Below, in pieces: positions 18,767 through 27,636 of a stretch of DNA of 64,000 nucleotides. Below the pieces are notes generated by a model. The model was not told where the DNA came from. It was given only the letters and a program-made list of their open reading frames with translations, and did not search any database. How positions within the stretch are numbered: the first letter of the stretch is position 1; each line of letters opens with the position of its first letter. This DNA is from Anaerostipes sp. MSJ-23 (GTDB lineage Bacteria; Bacillota; Clostridia; Lachnospirales; Lachnospiraceae), in the NCBI RefSeq assembly GCF_018918155.1, contig NZ_JAHLPY010000001.1, positions 186,001-250,000 of the forward strand. The letters are read 5' to 3'. Position numbers and translations under genes: made by a program.

Positions 18767-20206
18767 CTATAAAATACTTCGATACAGTTCCATATAAGTA
18801 TGTGCTGATTTTGCAAAGCTGTTATCTGATTCCATTGCACGCATAATCAGTCCATGTTTCCTCTTTGGACTATGTAATGTTGTTAATGCATAACGGATCG
18901 CATGAAGCATTTCATGCGCATTATAATTGGCAAATGAGAATCCATTTCCTGTGTCCTCATATTCATTGTAGCTTTGTACAGTATCTTTTAATCCACCTGT
19001 TTCACGTACAATCGGTAATGTACCATAACGCAATGCAATCATCTGTGAAATACCGCATGGTTCAAATTTTGACGGCATTAAGAACAAATCACTTCCTGCA
19101 TAGATCTGATGTGCCACTTCATTATCATAAGCAATATAAGAACATACTCTTCCTTTATATTTCTGTTCCATATAACGGAAAAATTCTTCATATTCATGAT
19201 CACCAGTTCCAAGGACAACAAAAGCAACATCTTCTGTACACATGATTTCATCCAGCATATATTTTACAAGATCAAGACCCTTTTGTTCTGTCAATCTTGT
19301 TACCATACCAATAATTGGAACGCCTGGAGTAATAGAAAGTCCAAGTCGTTTGATTAATTCCATTTTATCTTTCTTTTTGCCAGAAAGATCTTCTTTACTG
19401 AAATGATATGGAATCAATGGATCTGTCTGTGGATCAAATTCTTCCATATTCATTCCATTTAAAATTCCCCATGTATCATTTGCTCTTGCATTTAAAATTC
19501 CTTCCTGACGATATGCAAAAGCCGGATTACGGATTTCTCCTGCATAAGTAGGGCTTACTGTACTCAAACGGTCCGCAAATACAAGGGCTGCTTTCATAAA
19601 GCTTGCACATTCATAATTATGCATAAATTCTGGTGTATCATAACGTGCATCAATTCCAAGCCACTGCTGGAACTGATCAAATCCATACTCACCCTGATAC
19701 ATCATATTATGAATCGTAAAGATTGTTTTTGCACGTCCAACTTCCCAATGTCCATACTGTGTTCTTAATAAAAGAGGAATTAATCCCGTTTGCCAATCGT
19801 TGCAATGAATAATATCTGGAATAAATCCAATTCTTCCAAGAGATTCAATGACCGCGCGGCAGAAGAAGGCATACTGCTCTCCTTCTGCAACACCACCGCG
19901 GTAAACGGCATCTCCAAAGAAACTTTCATTATCAATCAGATAATATGTAACTTCATTGTAGACAAGTTCCTCTACACCTACATAGGCCTCACCGCCATTA
20001 AATGCAATATAAAAATCTGCAAGATGTCTTGTCTGTGATGCATATTTCCACTTCATCTGACTATGAAATGGCATCATAACTCTCGTATCTGCCCCAATTT
20101 TATTTAATTCTTTTGGTAGTGTTCCGATAACATCGGCTAGTCCTCCTAATTTTACAAAGGGTGCACATTCAGCTGCTGTCATCAGGATTCTGATATCATT
20201 ACTCAT
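18767..20206 (-). CDS. glgA: Glycogen synthase (ADP-glucose type)
   Basis: GT5 glycosyltransferase that adds glucose from ADP-glucose to glycogen. The KxGGL substrate motif is KLGGL (residues 19-23) and the C-terminal GT-B domain has FLMPSKFEPCGISQMIALRYG and VRETGGLKDTV. I start at ATG 20204-20206, which has AGGAGC eight bases upstream and gives the usual 479 residues; the 20 upstream codons lie inside glgD. It overlaps the end of glgD by eight bases. Confidence 0.96.
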   Translation of the reverse strand: MSNDIRILMTAAECAPFVKLGGLADVIGTLPKELNKIGADTRVMMPFHSQMKWKYASQTRHLADFYIAFNGGEAYVGVEELVYNEVTYYLIDNESFFGDAVYRGGVAEGEQYAFFCRAVIESLGRIGFIPDIIHCNDWQTGLIPLLLRTQYGHWEVGRAKTIFTIHNMMYQGEYGFDQFQQWLGIDARYDTPEFMHNYECASFMKAALVFADRLSTVSPTYAGEIRNPAFAYRQEGILNARANDTWGILNGMNMEEFDPQTDPLIPYHFSKEDLSGKKKDKMELIKRLGLSITPGVPIIGMVTRLTEQKGLDLVKYMLDEIMCTEDVAFVVLGTGDHEYEEFFRYMEQKYKGRVCSYIAYDNEVAHQIYAGSDLFLMPSKFEPCGISQMIALRYGTLPIVRETGGLKDTVQSYNEYEDTGNGFSFANYNAHEMLHAIRYALTTLHSPKRKHGLIMRAMESDNSFAKSAHTYMELYRSIL

Positions 20207-21332
20207 TAATACTAGCTCCTTTCGGAATGAAAACCGGATGGTTTGATGATCCTGACAAACGAGCATTTGAATAAACTTTTACATGACGATCCATAATCGT
20301 ATGATCAATATCTGCACCTTTTGCAATGAATCCTTCTGCCATAACGATAGAATTTTTCACGGTAGCGCCTTCTGCAATCTGAGATCCACGGAAGATAATC
20401 GAATTTTCTACCTTTCCGTCAATTTCACATCCACTACAAATTAAGCTGTTACTTACCTCTGCATTTGGTCCATATTTTGCAGGTGCTCCATCTGCAGTTC
20501 TTGTATAAATCTTTCTCTTTCCTAAGAATAATTCTTTATACACATCATGCTTGATCATATCCATATTGATATTGTAGTAAGCTTCAATTGATGTAATACA
20601 TCCTACATATCCTTTAAATTCATATCCTTGAATATGAAGGCGATTGAAGTTTGGAACAATAACATCAAAGAAAAAGTGTTTCTTATTATGAGAGATTGCT
20701 TCCTGAATAAAGTCAATCAGAAGAGTTTTTTTCATAATATAAACATCCATACTCTTCTTATTTGAGCGATGTCTGGATTCTGCATAACACATATCAGTTA
20801 CACGTCCAGTCTCATCTGTTTTCATGTAAACTCCATCCTGGTCAATATTTGTTTCATCATTACTGTTATCAAAATACATCAAAGAAATATCTGCCCCTGA
20901 TTTGATATGTTTCTTAAGCATATCATTGAAATCTGCGTTGAATACAACATAAGAACGTCCCAAAAGAACATATTCTTCTTTTGCACTCTTTAAGAAATCA
21001 ACCGTTCCGCGAAGCCCATCCATAACACTTGCGTATTCTCCAGATGGAGAAGAACCTGTGATATATGGAGGGAAAATATATAATCCTCCACGTTTTCTAT
21101 TCAATCCCCAATCTTTTCCGGAACCAACATGTCCAAGCAAGGAATTATAATTTCTTCTTGTCAAAATTCCAATATTTTTAATTCCAGCATTCACCATATT
21201 ACTTAACAGGAAATCTACAGTACGGTAACGTCCGCCTACTGGAACTGCCGATAAACTTCTTTTGCGTACCAAATCCTGTAATCTTCTATTTTCTTCTCCT
21301 GCATTGATAATGCCTAACATCCGATTATCCAT
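20199..21332 (-). CDS. glgD: Glucose-1-phosphate adenylyltransferase regulatory-type subunit GlgD
   Basis: Partner of GlgC. It has the nucleotidyltransferase fold and a C-terminal left-handed beta-helix (ENSIIFRGSQIAEGATVKNS) but lacks the GGxGxRL catalytic loop at the N-terminus (MLGIINAGEENRRLQDL). In Firmicutes GlgD lacks or has little activity alone and modulates GlgC. The 377-residue length is usual. It sits between glgC and glgA in the operon. Confidence 0.94.
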   Translation of the reverse strand: MDNRMLGIINAGEENRRLQDLVRKRSLSAVPVGGRYRTVDFLLSNMVNAGIKNIGILTRRNYNSLLGHVGSGKDWGLNRKRGGLYIFPPYITGSSPSGEYASVMDGLRGTVDFLKSAKEEYVLLGRSYVVFNADFNDMLKKHIKSGADISLMYFDNSNDETNIDQDGVYMKTDETGRVTDMCYAESRHRSNKKSMDVYIMKKTLLIDFIQEAISHNKKHFFFDVIVPNFNRLHIQGYEFKGYVGCITSIEAYYNINMDMIKHDVYKELFLGKRKIYTRTADGAPAKYGPNAEVSNSLICSGCEIDGKVENSIIFRGSQIAEGATVKNSIVMAEGFIAKGADIDHTIMDRHVKVYSNARLSGSSNHPVFIPKGASINE

Positions 21333-21344
21333 ATTTCAATCCTC

Positions 21345-22529
21345 CTAATGTAAGATGGTGTCTGGGTAGATCATTGCACCGTCTTCAACAACTGCATTTT
21401 CAAGAGCAACACTATGATATCCAATAACGGTTACCGATTTTCCTTCTCCAATCGTACATCCCTGTTCAATTACAACTTCTTCGTCAATTAAAGCCTTATC
21501 AATTGTACAGTCTTTTCGGATCACCGTATCTTTCATAATCACACTGTTTCTTACCACGCTTCCTTTTCCGATTTTAACACCAGAATGGATGACGCAATTT
21601 TCCACATCACCTTCAATATAGCATCCATCAGCAAGAATACAATTCTTTACAGATGCACCTTCTGCAACAAAATGTGGTGGAAGTGAGAATGTTCTTGTAT
21701 AGATTTTCATTTTTTCATCATTCAGATTCAGCTGAGGATTCTCATCAAGCAATTCCATATTTGCTTCCCATAAGCTGTCGATGGTTCCTACATCTCTCCA
21801 ATATCCGTCGAAAGAATATGCATACATTTTCTTTCCTTCTTCCAGCATACGAGGAATGATATTCTTTCCAAAATCATGTTCAGATTCTGGATCATTTGCA
21901 TCATCAATCAAATATTGGCGAATCAATTTCCAATTGAAAATATAAATTCCCATAGATGCTTTTGTACTCTTTGGATGTGCTGGTTTTTCCTCAAATTCAT
22001 AAATTCTTCCATCATCATCTGTATTCATAATTCCAAAACGCTTTGCTTCTTCCAGCGTAACATTTAATACAGAAATTGTACAATCTGCTTGTTTTTCTTT
22101 GTGATAAGCCAGCATTTTCTGATAATCCATACAGCAGATTTGGTCTCCAGACAAAACAATGATGTAGTCTGGATCAAAATTATCAACGAAATTAATATTC
22201 TGATAGATTGCATCTGCTGTTCCTTTAAACCAGTTTCCTGTTTCCCCACGTACATAAGGAGGCAGTACATAAGCTCCACCGGTCATACTGTCCAGATCCC
22301 ATGATCCACCAGTTCCTATGTAAGAATTCAATTCCAATGGTTCGTACTGTGTAAGAACACCTACCGTATCAATACCAGAATTGGCACAGTTTGATAATGG
22401 AAAGTCAATAATTTTATATTTACCACCATATGAAACTGCCGGTTTTGCTTTTTTCTGAGTTAATGCGAATAATCTGCTTCCCTGCCCTCCAGCAAGCAGC
22501 ATCGCAACAATTTCCTTTTTGTTAATCAT
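21345..22529 (-). CDS. glgC: Glucose-1-phosphate adenylyltransferase, catalytic subunit
   Basis: Makes ADP-glucose from glucose-1-phosphate and ATP, the committed step of bacterial glycogen synthesis. The pyrophosphorylase signature is [16 protein letters not shown] with AKPAV following; [13 protein letters not shown] and [20 protein letters not shown] are also typical. A C-terminal beta-helix carries hexapeptide repeats. The 394 residues are normal. It is the second gene of the operon, 63 bases after glgB. Confidence 0.96.
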   Translation of the reverse strand: MINKKEIVAMLLAGGQGSRLFALTQKKAKPAVSYGGKYKIIDFPLSNCANSGIDTVGVLTQYEPLELNSYIGTGGSWDLDSMTGGAYVLPPYVRGETGNWFKGTADAIYQNINFVDNFDPDYIIVLSGDQICCMDYQKMLAYHKEKQADCTISVLNVTLEEAKRFGIMNTDDDGRIYEFEEKPAHPKSTKASMGIYIFNWKLIRQYLIDDANDPESEHDFGKNIIPRMLEEGKKMYAYSFDGYWRDVGTIDSLWEANMELLDENPQLNLNDEKMKIYTRTFSLPPHFVAEGASVKNCILADGCYIEGDVENCVIHSGVKIGKGSVVRNSVIMKDTVIRKDCTIDKALIDEEVVIEQGCTIGEGKSVTVIGYHSVALENAVVEDGAMIYPDTILH

Positions 22530-22592
22530 AACTCTTTTTCCTCCTTGATTCAGATCTAACTCACTTTCTTTTATTTTTTAGCGTTTCTGTTT

Positions 22593-25097
22593 CTATTTTT
22601 TCTCCTTTTCTTCTGTTTTTTTATTTGCTTTTATTACAGTTGTTTCAGCTTTTGTTTGCGTAGTTTTTTCTTCCTTCTTTTCAGTTTTTACTGTTGATTT
22701 CTTCTCAGTTTTTACTGCTTTATCTGCTACTGTTTTTTTTGCTGAATTTTCTACTGCTTTTTTCTGAGTTTTTGCTGCTGATTTCTTTTCTGTCTTTGCC
22801 GGCTGTTTTGTCTCTTTTTTTGTAGTCGTGGCTTTCTTCTCAGTTTTTTCTGTAACGTTTTTTGCTTCGAGTTTTTCCGACTCTACTGCTTTTTCAATTT
22901 TTTCTGGAGCTGGTTTTACCCCGATTTTCTTTGCCTCTGGTTTTGCTGTAATTTTCTTTGCTTCCGGTTTTACCCCGATTTTTTCCGGTTCGGCCTTCTT
23001 TGTAATTTTAGCCGGTTCTGCTTTTTTCTCAATCTTTTCCGGTGCTTTCTTCTTTTCTACAGTTTCTTTTTTTGTCGTCTTTGCTGATGTTTTTGTCGCA
23101 GCAGCTTTTTTTGTTGTTTTCTTTTCTGCTGCTTTCTTCTCTGCTGTTTTACGTGTTGTTCTCTTCTTTGGCGCCTCTTCTTCCAACTTGTAATATACAA
23201 CACTTAATGGCTTCAATGAGATATTTGCAATATTTTTATAAGTGCCTTTTCCATCTTCATTGACAACTTTTACTCTCTTTGTCTTTGCTTTTTCTTCGCT
23301 GACATCTCCATCTCCGCCAAAATCAAGTTCACTACTATCTAAAATTTTTGTAAGTTTTGCTTTTCCTGGAAGCGGAATTTCATATTGATCCCATTCCATT
23401 GGCGTGAAATTACAAATACACAATAGTTCCTCTTGTTTTTTACCACGTTTTTTCTTTCCTTTTCTTATGAAAGCAACTACGCTGTGGTCTGCATCTCTTT
23501 GCAAGCACCACTCAAATCCTGCGGGATCTGTATCCAATTCATAAAGTGCTGGCTGCTCTTTATAAATTGCATTTAATTTTGCAACATATTCATGGAAAGA
23601 ATGATGCATCTCAAAATCATCAATCAAGAACCAATCTAATTGCTGTGTATCTCTCCACTCAACAAACTGTGCAAACTCTCCACCCATAAAAAGAAGTTTC
23701 TTTCCAGGATGTGCATAAGTAAATCCATACAAAGCACGAAGAGCTGCAAATTTTTCTTCATAGGCTCCATACATTTTATTAATCATAGAACCTTTTCCAT
23801 GTACCACTTCATCATGAGAATACGGAAGTATATAGTTTTCACTATATGCATAATCCATAGAAAATACAATTGCACCATGATTATCTTTGCGGTAAAGCGG
23901 ATCAAGTTCCATATAATATAAAGAATCATGCATGTATCCCATATTCCATTTATAGACAAATCCGAGTCCATCTGGATCGTCAATATCACTTGTAACTTTC
24001 GGGAATGCAGTTGACTCTTCTGCAATTGTCAGGAATCCTTCATGTTCAGAACGAAGTGCTTTATTTAAGTTTTTCAAGAAATCAATGGACTCATAATTAA
24101 TGTTCGTTCCATCTTCATTCGGAACGTATTCTCCTTCTTTCTTTCCAAAATCAAGATACAGCATAGCACTAACTGCATCGATGCGAATACCATCAATATG
24201 ATAAATATCAGCAAAGAACATAGCACTTGATACGAGGAAGCTCTGAACTTCCGGCTTTCCATAGTTAAATAATAATGTTCCCCAGTCTGGCTGACTTCCC
24301 TTTCTAGGATCTTCATGATCATAAATATGTGTTCCATCAAACATTGCCAGACCATGTTCATCTCTTGGAAAATGAGCTGGTACCCAGTCAAGAATTACAC
24401 CAATTCCTGCTTTATGTAACTCATTAACCATATAGTTAAAATCTTCCGGTGTTCCATATCGCGCGGTTACTCCGTAATATCCGGTTACCTGATATCCCCA
24501 AGATAAATCATACGGATATTCCGTAATCGGCATCAATTCTACATGGGTATATCCCATTTTCTGAAGATAAGGAATCAGCATATCTGCGATTTCACGATAT
24601 GTATAAAATTCCCTGTCTTCTCCTTCCGGCATTCTCCATGTCCCAAGATGGATCTCATAAATAGACATTGGCTGATCCAGCGCCTGTTTTTTCTTTCTCT
24701 GATTAATAAATCTTTTATCTGCCCATTTAAAATCATCGAAATCCCATATTTTTGAGGCTGTCGCTGGTCTGCATTCTGAATAAAATGCAAATGGATCACT
24801 TTTATAACGGCATTTTCCATCATATCCTTCGACATAATATTTATATAAGTCACCCTTCTTAAGCCCTGCTATCTCGATTGTATATATTCCATCTTTATTA
24901 CCCTCCATAGGATGAGCTAATGGATTCCAGAAGTTGAAATCTCCTACTACACTTACTGATTTTGCATTAGGAGCCCAAACCGTAAAACGGTATGTTTTTG
25001 TTTCTTTCTGGTAATGACACCCAAAGGTTAAATATGCTTTTTGCGCTTTTCCTGTTTGAAACAAATACAAATCTTCACGATTGATAGCTTCTTTCAT
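22593..25097 (-). CDS. glgB: 1,4-alpha-glucan branching enzyme with a lysine-rich C-terminal tail
   Basis: Introduces alpha-1,6 branches into glycogen. A CBM48-type domain (about 1-120) is followed by the GH13 barrel with nucleophile Asp307 (GIRIDAVSAML), acid/base Glu360 (LTIAEES) and YSHDEVVHGKGSM, and a C-terminal beta-domain ending near VVYYKLEEEAP. Residues 644-834 (encoded by 22596-23168) form an extra low-complexity tail of Lys, Glu, Ala, Thr and Pro with degenerate units such as KPEAKKI and KTEKK, unlike the compact end of known branching enzymes. I start at ATG 25095-25097 with AGGAGG 11 bases upstream. First gene of the glycogen operon. Confidence 0.96.
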   Translation of the reverse strand: MKEAINREDLYLFQTGKAQKAYLTFGCHYQKETKTYRFTVWAPNAKSVSVVGDFNFWNPLAHPMEGNKDGIYTIEIAGLKKGDLYKYYVEGYDGKCRYKSDPFAFYSECRPATASKIWDFDDFKWADKRFINQRKKKQALDQPMSIYEIHLGTWRMPEGEDREFYTYREIADMLIPYLQKMGYTHVELMPITEYPYDLSWGYQVTGYYGVTARYGTPEDFNYMVNELHKAGIGVILDWVPAHFPRDEHGLAMFDGTHIYDHEDPRKGSQPDWGTLLFNYGKPEVQSFLVSSAMFFADIYHIDGIRIDAVSAMLYLDFGKKEGEYVPNEDGTNINYESIDFLKNLNKALRSEHEGFLTIAEESTAFPKVTSDIDDPDGLGFVYKWNMGYMHDSLYYMELDPLYRKDNHGAIVFSMDYAYSENYILPYSHDEVVHGKGSMINKMYGAYEEKFAALRALYGFTYAHPGKKLLFMGGEFAQFVEWRDTQQLDWFLIDDFEMHHSFHEYVAKLNAIYKEQPALYELDTDPAGFEWCLQRDADHSVVAFIRKGKKKRGKKQEELLCICNFTPMEWDQYEIPLPGKAKLTKILDSSELDFGGDGDVSEEKAKTKRVKVVNEDGKGTYKNIANISLKPLSVVYYKLEEEAPKKRTTRKTAEKKAAEKKTTKKAAATKTSAKTTKKETVEKKKAPEKIEKKAEPAKITKKAEPEKIGVKPEAKKITAKPEAKKIGVKPAPEKIEKAVESEKLEAKNVTEKTEKKATTTKKETKQPAKTEKKSAAKTQKKAVENSAKKTVADKAVKTEKKSTVKTEKKEEKTTQTKAETTVIKANKKTEEKEKK

Positions 25098-25380
25098 AAT
25101 TATAAGTTCCTCCTTCTCGTTGTTGTTGTCATCATTTTTCTTTTCTGATGTCAATTTTGAAAAACAATATCTGCCTTCTGAGAGAATGTGCTTCCATCTG
25201 TTTTTATTTATCCAGAACTTTTCCCTTCAAATAAAAAAAGCGCAGATGAAACCATCCCAATATTCTTGTAAAATGGCTCATTTACGCTTCTTAGTTATAT
25301 CAAATGTAACGCGATGTATAGCAAAGAACGTGACATGTTGTCCGCTTACAAGACACTCATATTTTTTCTATCGTTTTCAT
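25098..25380 (-). promoter_or_regulatory. Long untranslated leader of the glycogen operon
   Basis: About 283 bases separate the predicted transcription start from the glgB ATG, within the 375-base gap between ilvA and glgB. No convincing ORF lies in it. It holds a small palindromic hairpin (GACATGTTGTC, 25331-25343), an intrinsic-terminator-like hairpin with a seven-T tail (25233-25289), and a seven-base complement between TTACAAG in the loop of that hairpin (25265-25271) and CTTGTAA upstream (25346-25352). I could not match it to a riboswitch class. Attenuation is an inference. Confidence 0.5.
25233..25289 (-). terminator. Terminator-like hairpin in the glgB leader
   Basis: On the - strand GCGTAAATGAGCCA (25274-25287) pairs with TGGTTTCATCTGCGC (25240-25254), with a few mismatches and G-U pairs and a loop of 19 bases, followed by seven T. 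It lies between the glg promoter and glgB, so it would terminate or attenuate the operon and not ilvA alone. Confidence 0.65.
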
Positions 25381-25386
25381 ATCTTT

Positions 25387-25415
25387 ACTATACCAAATTT
25401 CAGAAGAAAATTCAA
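25387..25415 (-). promoter_or_regulatory. Sigma-A promoter of the glycogen operon
   Basis: On the - strand the -35 is TTGAAT (25410-25415), the spacer is 17 bases and the -10 is TATAGT (25387-25392). It lies 58 bases after the ilvA stop codon. Confidence 0.75.
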
Positions 25416-25419
25416 CAAA

Positions 25420-25465
25420 TTGCACAAATTTAAATACATTTAACATAATCTATTTTGCACAAATT
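25420..25465. repeat. Direct repeat TTGCACAAATT upstream of the glg promoter
   Basis: Two identical 11-base copies at 25420-25430 and 25455-25465, 35 bases start to start. The nearer copy ends five bases from the -35 box. The position suits an activator or repressor site, but the binding protein is not known. Confidence 0.45.
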
Positions 25466-25472
25466 CTTCTCT

Positions 25473-26690
25473 TTAAAAAACTGATTTTGAATTTCTGATC
25501 TGAGGGTCATAGCCCGCATCTTTTAGTGCTTTAATAATCTTATCTTTATGTTCTGTTCCAAAGGCTTCCATTGTAATTGTAAGTTCTACAGCACTATTTC
25601 TATTAATACTTACAAACTGATTATGTTCCAGTTTTACAATATTACCCTGAGCATCTGCAATCACCTGAGAAACTCTTGTTAATTCTCCTGGTTTATCTGG
25701 AAGGAATACTGACAGTGTGAAAATACGATCTCTCATGATCAGTCCATGCTGTACAAGAGATGCAATCGTAATAACATCCATATTTCCTCCGCTGATAATA
25801 GAAACAACTTTTTTGTTTTTTACATTCAGATGTTTTAATGCTGCGATTGTCAGAAGTCCTGAATTTTCTGCAAGCATTTTATGATTTTCCAAAAGATCAA
25901 GGAAGCAAGGAATTAATTCTTCATCCTCAACGGTAATGACATCATCCAGATTTTTCTGAACATAAGGAAAAATAATTTTTCCAGGTGTCTGTACAGCTGT
26001 ACCATCTGCGATCGTGTTCACATGATCACAAGAAACAACCTTTCCAGCTTTTAAAGATGCCTTCATACAAGCAGCCCCTGCTGGTTCCACGCCAATGACC
26101 TTCACTTTTGGATTTAAAAGTTTTGCAAGTGTAGAAACTCCTGTTGCCAGTCCGCCTCCTCCGATTGGTACAAGAATGTAATCAACCGTCGGAAGTTCTT
26201 TGAAAATATCCATAGCAATGGTTCCCTGTCCAGTTGCAACTGTCGGATCATCAAATGGATGTACAAAAGTATACCCGTGTTTTGCAGCTAAGTCAAGTGC
26301 GTGGTCACACGCTTCATCATAAACATCTCCATGAAGAATCACCTTAGCTCCAAGTGCTTTTGTACGATTTACTTTTAATAATGGAGTAGTTGTTGGCATA
26401 ACGATGGTCGCCTTTACTCCCTGTCTTGCTGCTGCCAGCGCTACACCCTGTGCATGGTTTCCTGCAGATGCTGTAATCAGCCCTTTTTTCTTTTCTTCTT
26501 CTGTTAAAGTACTAATCTTAAAATATGCCCCACGAATTTTATAAGCTCCTGTAAGCTGCATATTTTCTGGTTTTAAGTAAACCTGATTTCCTGTCTGATC
26601 AGAAAAATAATCACTTTTGATCAGTTTTGTTGGCAGAACAACTTCCTGCACTTTGTCGTACGCTTTTTCAAAGTCTTTTAATGTTAACAT
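25473..26690 (-). CDS. ilvA: Threonine ammonia-lyase with C-terminal ACT domain
   Basis: PLP enzyme that deaminates threonine (and serine) to 2-oxobutyrate. The cofactor lysine is Lys51 in LTGAYKIRGAY; the glycine-rich phosphate loop is GGGGLATG; ACT domain from about residue 325 (FLPDKPGELTRVSQVIAD). At 405 residues it is the medium form with one ACT domain and not the long biosynthetic IlvA with two regulatory domains, so a catabolic role is possible. Its ATG directly follows the ftsY stop codon, making it the last gene of the yceD-rpmF-plsX-rnc-smc-ftsY unit. Confidence 0.93.
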   Translation of the reverse strand: MLTLKDFEKAYDKVQEVVLPTKLIKSDYFSDQTGNQVYLKPENMQLTGAYKIRGAYFKISTLTEEEKKKGLITASAGNHAQGVALAAARQGVKATIVMPTTTPLLKVNRTKALGAKVILHGDVYDEACDHALDLAAKHGYTFVHPFDDPTVATGQGTIAMDIFKELPTVDYILVPIGGGGLATGVSTLAKLLNPKVKVIGVEPAGAACMKASLKAGKVVSCDHVNTIADGTAVQTPGKIIFPYVQKNLDDVITVEDEELIPCFLDLLENHKMLAENSGLLTIAALKHLNVKNKKVVSIISGGNMDVITIASLVQHGLIMRDRIFTLSVFLPDKPGELTRVSQVIADAQGNIVKLEHNQFVSINRNSAVELTITMEAFGTEHKDKIIKALKDAGYDPQIRNSKSVF

Positions 26691-27623
26691 TTACTCTTCT
26701 CCTCTTTCGAATAACGCATTCACGAACACATCAGAATCAAATCTTTGAAGATCATTTACCTGTTCGCCAATCCCTATATATTTTACTGGAATTCCCAGTT
26801 CAGATTGAATTGCGATTGCAATTCCTCCCTTTGCAGTTCCATCCAGTTTTGTAAGAATAATTCCAGAAATATCTGTCGCTTCTTTAAACTGTTTCGCCTG
26901 CGCAAGCGCGTTCTGTCCAGTTGTACCATCCAGAACAATCAGCGTCTCAAGATAAGCTTCGCTGTATTCTTTTTGAATGATGCGGTTGATTTTACTCAAT
27001 TCATTCATCAAATTCTTTTTATTATGAAGACGTCCTGCCGTATCACAAAGCAGGATATCAACATCTCTCGCTTTTGCAGCAGCAACGGCATCATACACAA
27101 CTGCTGCAGGATCTGCTCCTTCTTCCTGGCAGATAATATCAACACCGGCACGGTTTGCCCATTCTTTTAACTGTTCGATTGCCCCTGCACGGAAAGTATC
27201 TGCAGCAGCAAGCAAAACCTTCTTTCCTTGTCCTTTTAAAATAGCTGCAAGCTTTCCAACAGATGTTGTTTTTCCTACACCATTGACACCTATGACTAGA
27301 ACTACGCTCTTCTTATTTTGATACTCATAAGCGTTTTCGTCAAGCTTCATTTGCTCTTTTATGGAATCAATAAGAAGTTGTCTGCATTCTTCTGGTTCTT
27401 TGATTCTTTGTTCTTTTACTTTTCCCTTTAATTTTTCAATGATATTCATGGTTGTATCAATTCCCATATCACTCATAATCATGATTTCTTCTAATTCCTC
27501 ATAAAAATCATCATCAATTCCAGAAAAACCGCTAAAAATCGAATCAAATCCTGCCGCAATATTATTTCTTGTTTTTGTTAAGCCTTGAGCAAGTCGTCCA
27601 AAAAATCCTTTTTTCTCACCCAT
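26691..27623 (-). CDS. ftsY: Signal recognition particle receptor FtsY
   Basis: SRP GTPase receptor for co-translational membrane targeting. The NG domain shows GVNGVGKTTSVGKLA (G1), DTAGRLHNKKNLM (G3) and TKLDGTAKGG (G4 region). The N-terminal acidic domain is very short, as in many Firmicutes. I start at ATG 27621-27623 with AAGGAGG eight bases upstream, giving 310 residues; the earlier ATG lies inside the smc stop region. smc-ftsY adjacency is conserved in Firmicutes. Confidence 0.96.
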   Translation of the reverse strand: MGEKKGFFGRLAQGLTKTRNNIAAGFDSIFSGFSGIDDDFYEELEEIMIMSDMGIDTTMNIIEKLKGKVKEQRIKEPEECRQLLIDSIKEQMKLDENAYEYQNKKSVVLVIGVNGVGKTTSVGKLAAILKGQGKKVLLAAADTFRAGAIEQLKEWANRAGVDIICQEEGADPAAVVYDAVAAAKARDVDILLCDTAGRLHNKKNLMNELSKINRIIQKEYSEAYLETLIVLDGTTGQNALAQAKQFKEATDISGIILTKLDGTAKGGIAIAIQSELGIPVKYIGIGEQVNDLQRFDSDVFVNALFERGEE

Positions 27624-27636
27624 ACTTTTTTCCTCC

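Noticed and set aside
22596-23168. Tandem repeat array or CRISPR-like repeats in the glgB 3' end
   Set aside because: The units are degenerate, in frame and of varied length; they are amino-acid-level low complexity.
22828-23193. 121-codon + strand ORF rich in Phe, Ser and Ala
   Set aside because: It is the complement of the lysine-rich GlgB tail (AAA/AAG read as TTT/CTT) and has no ribosome site.
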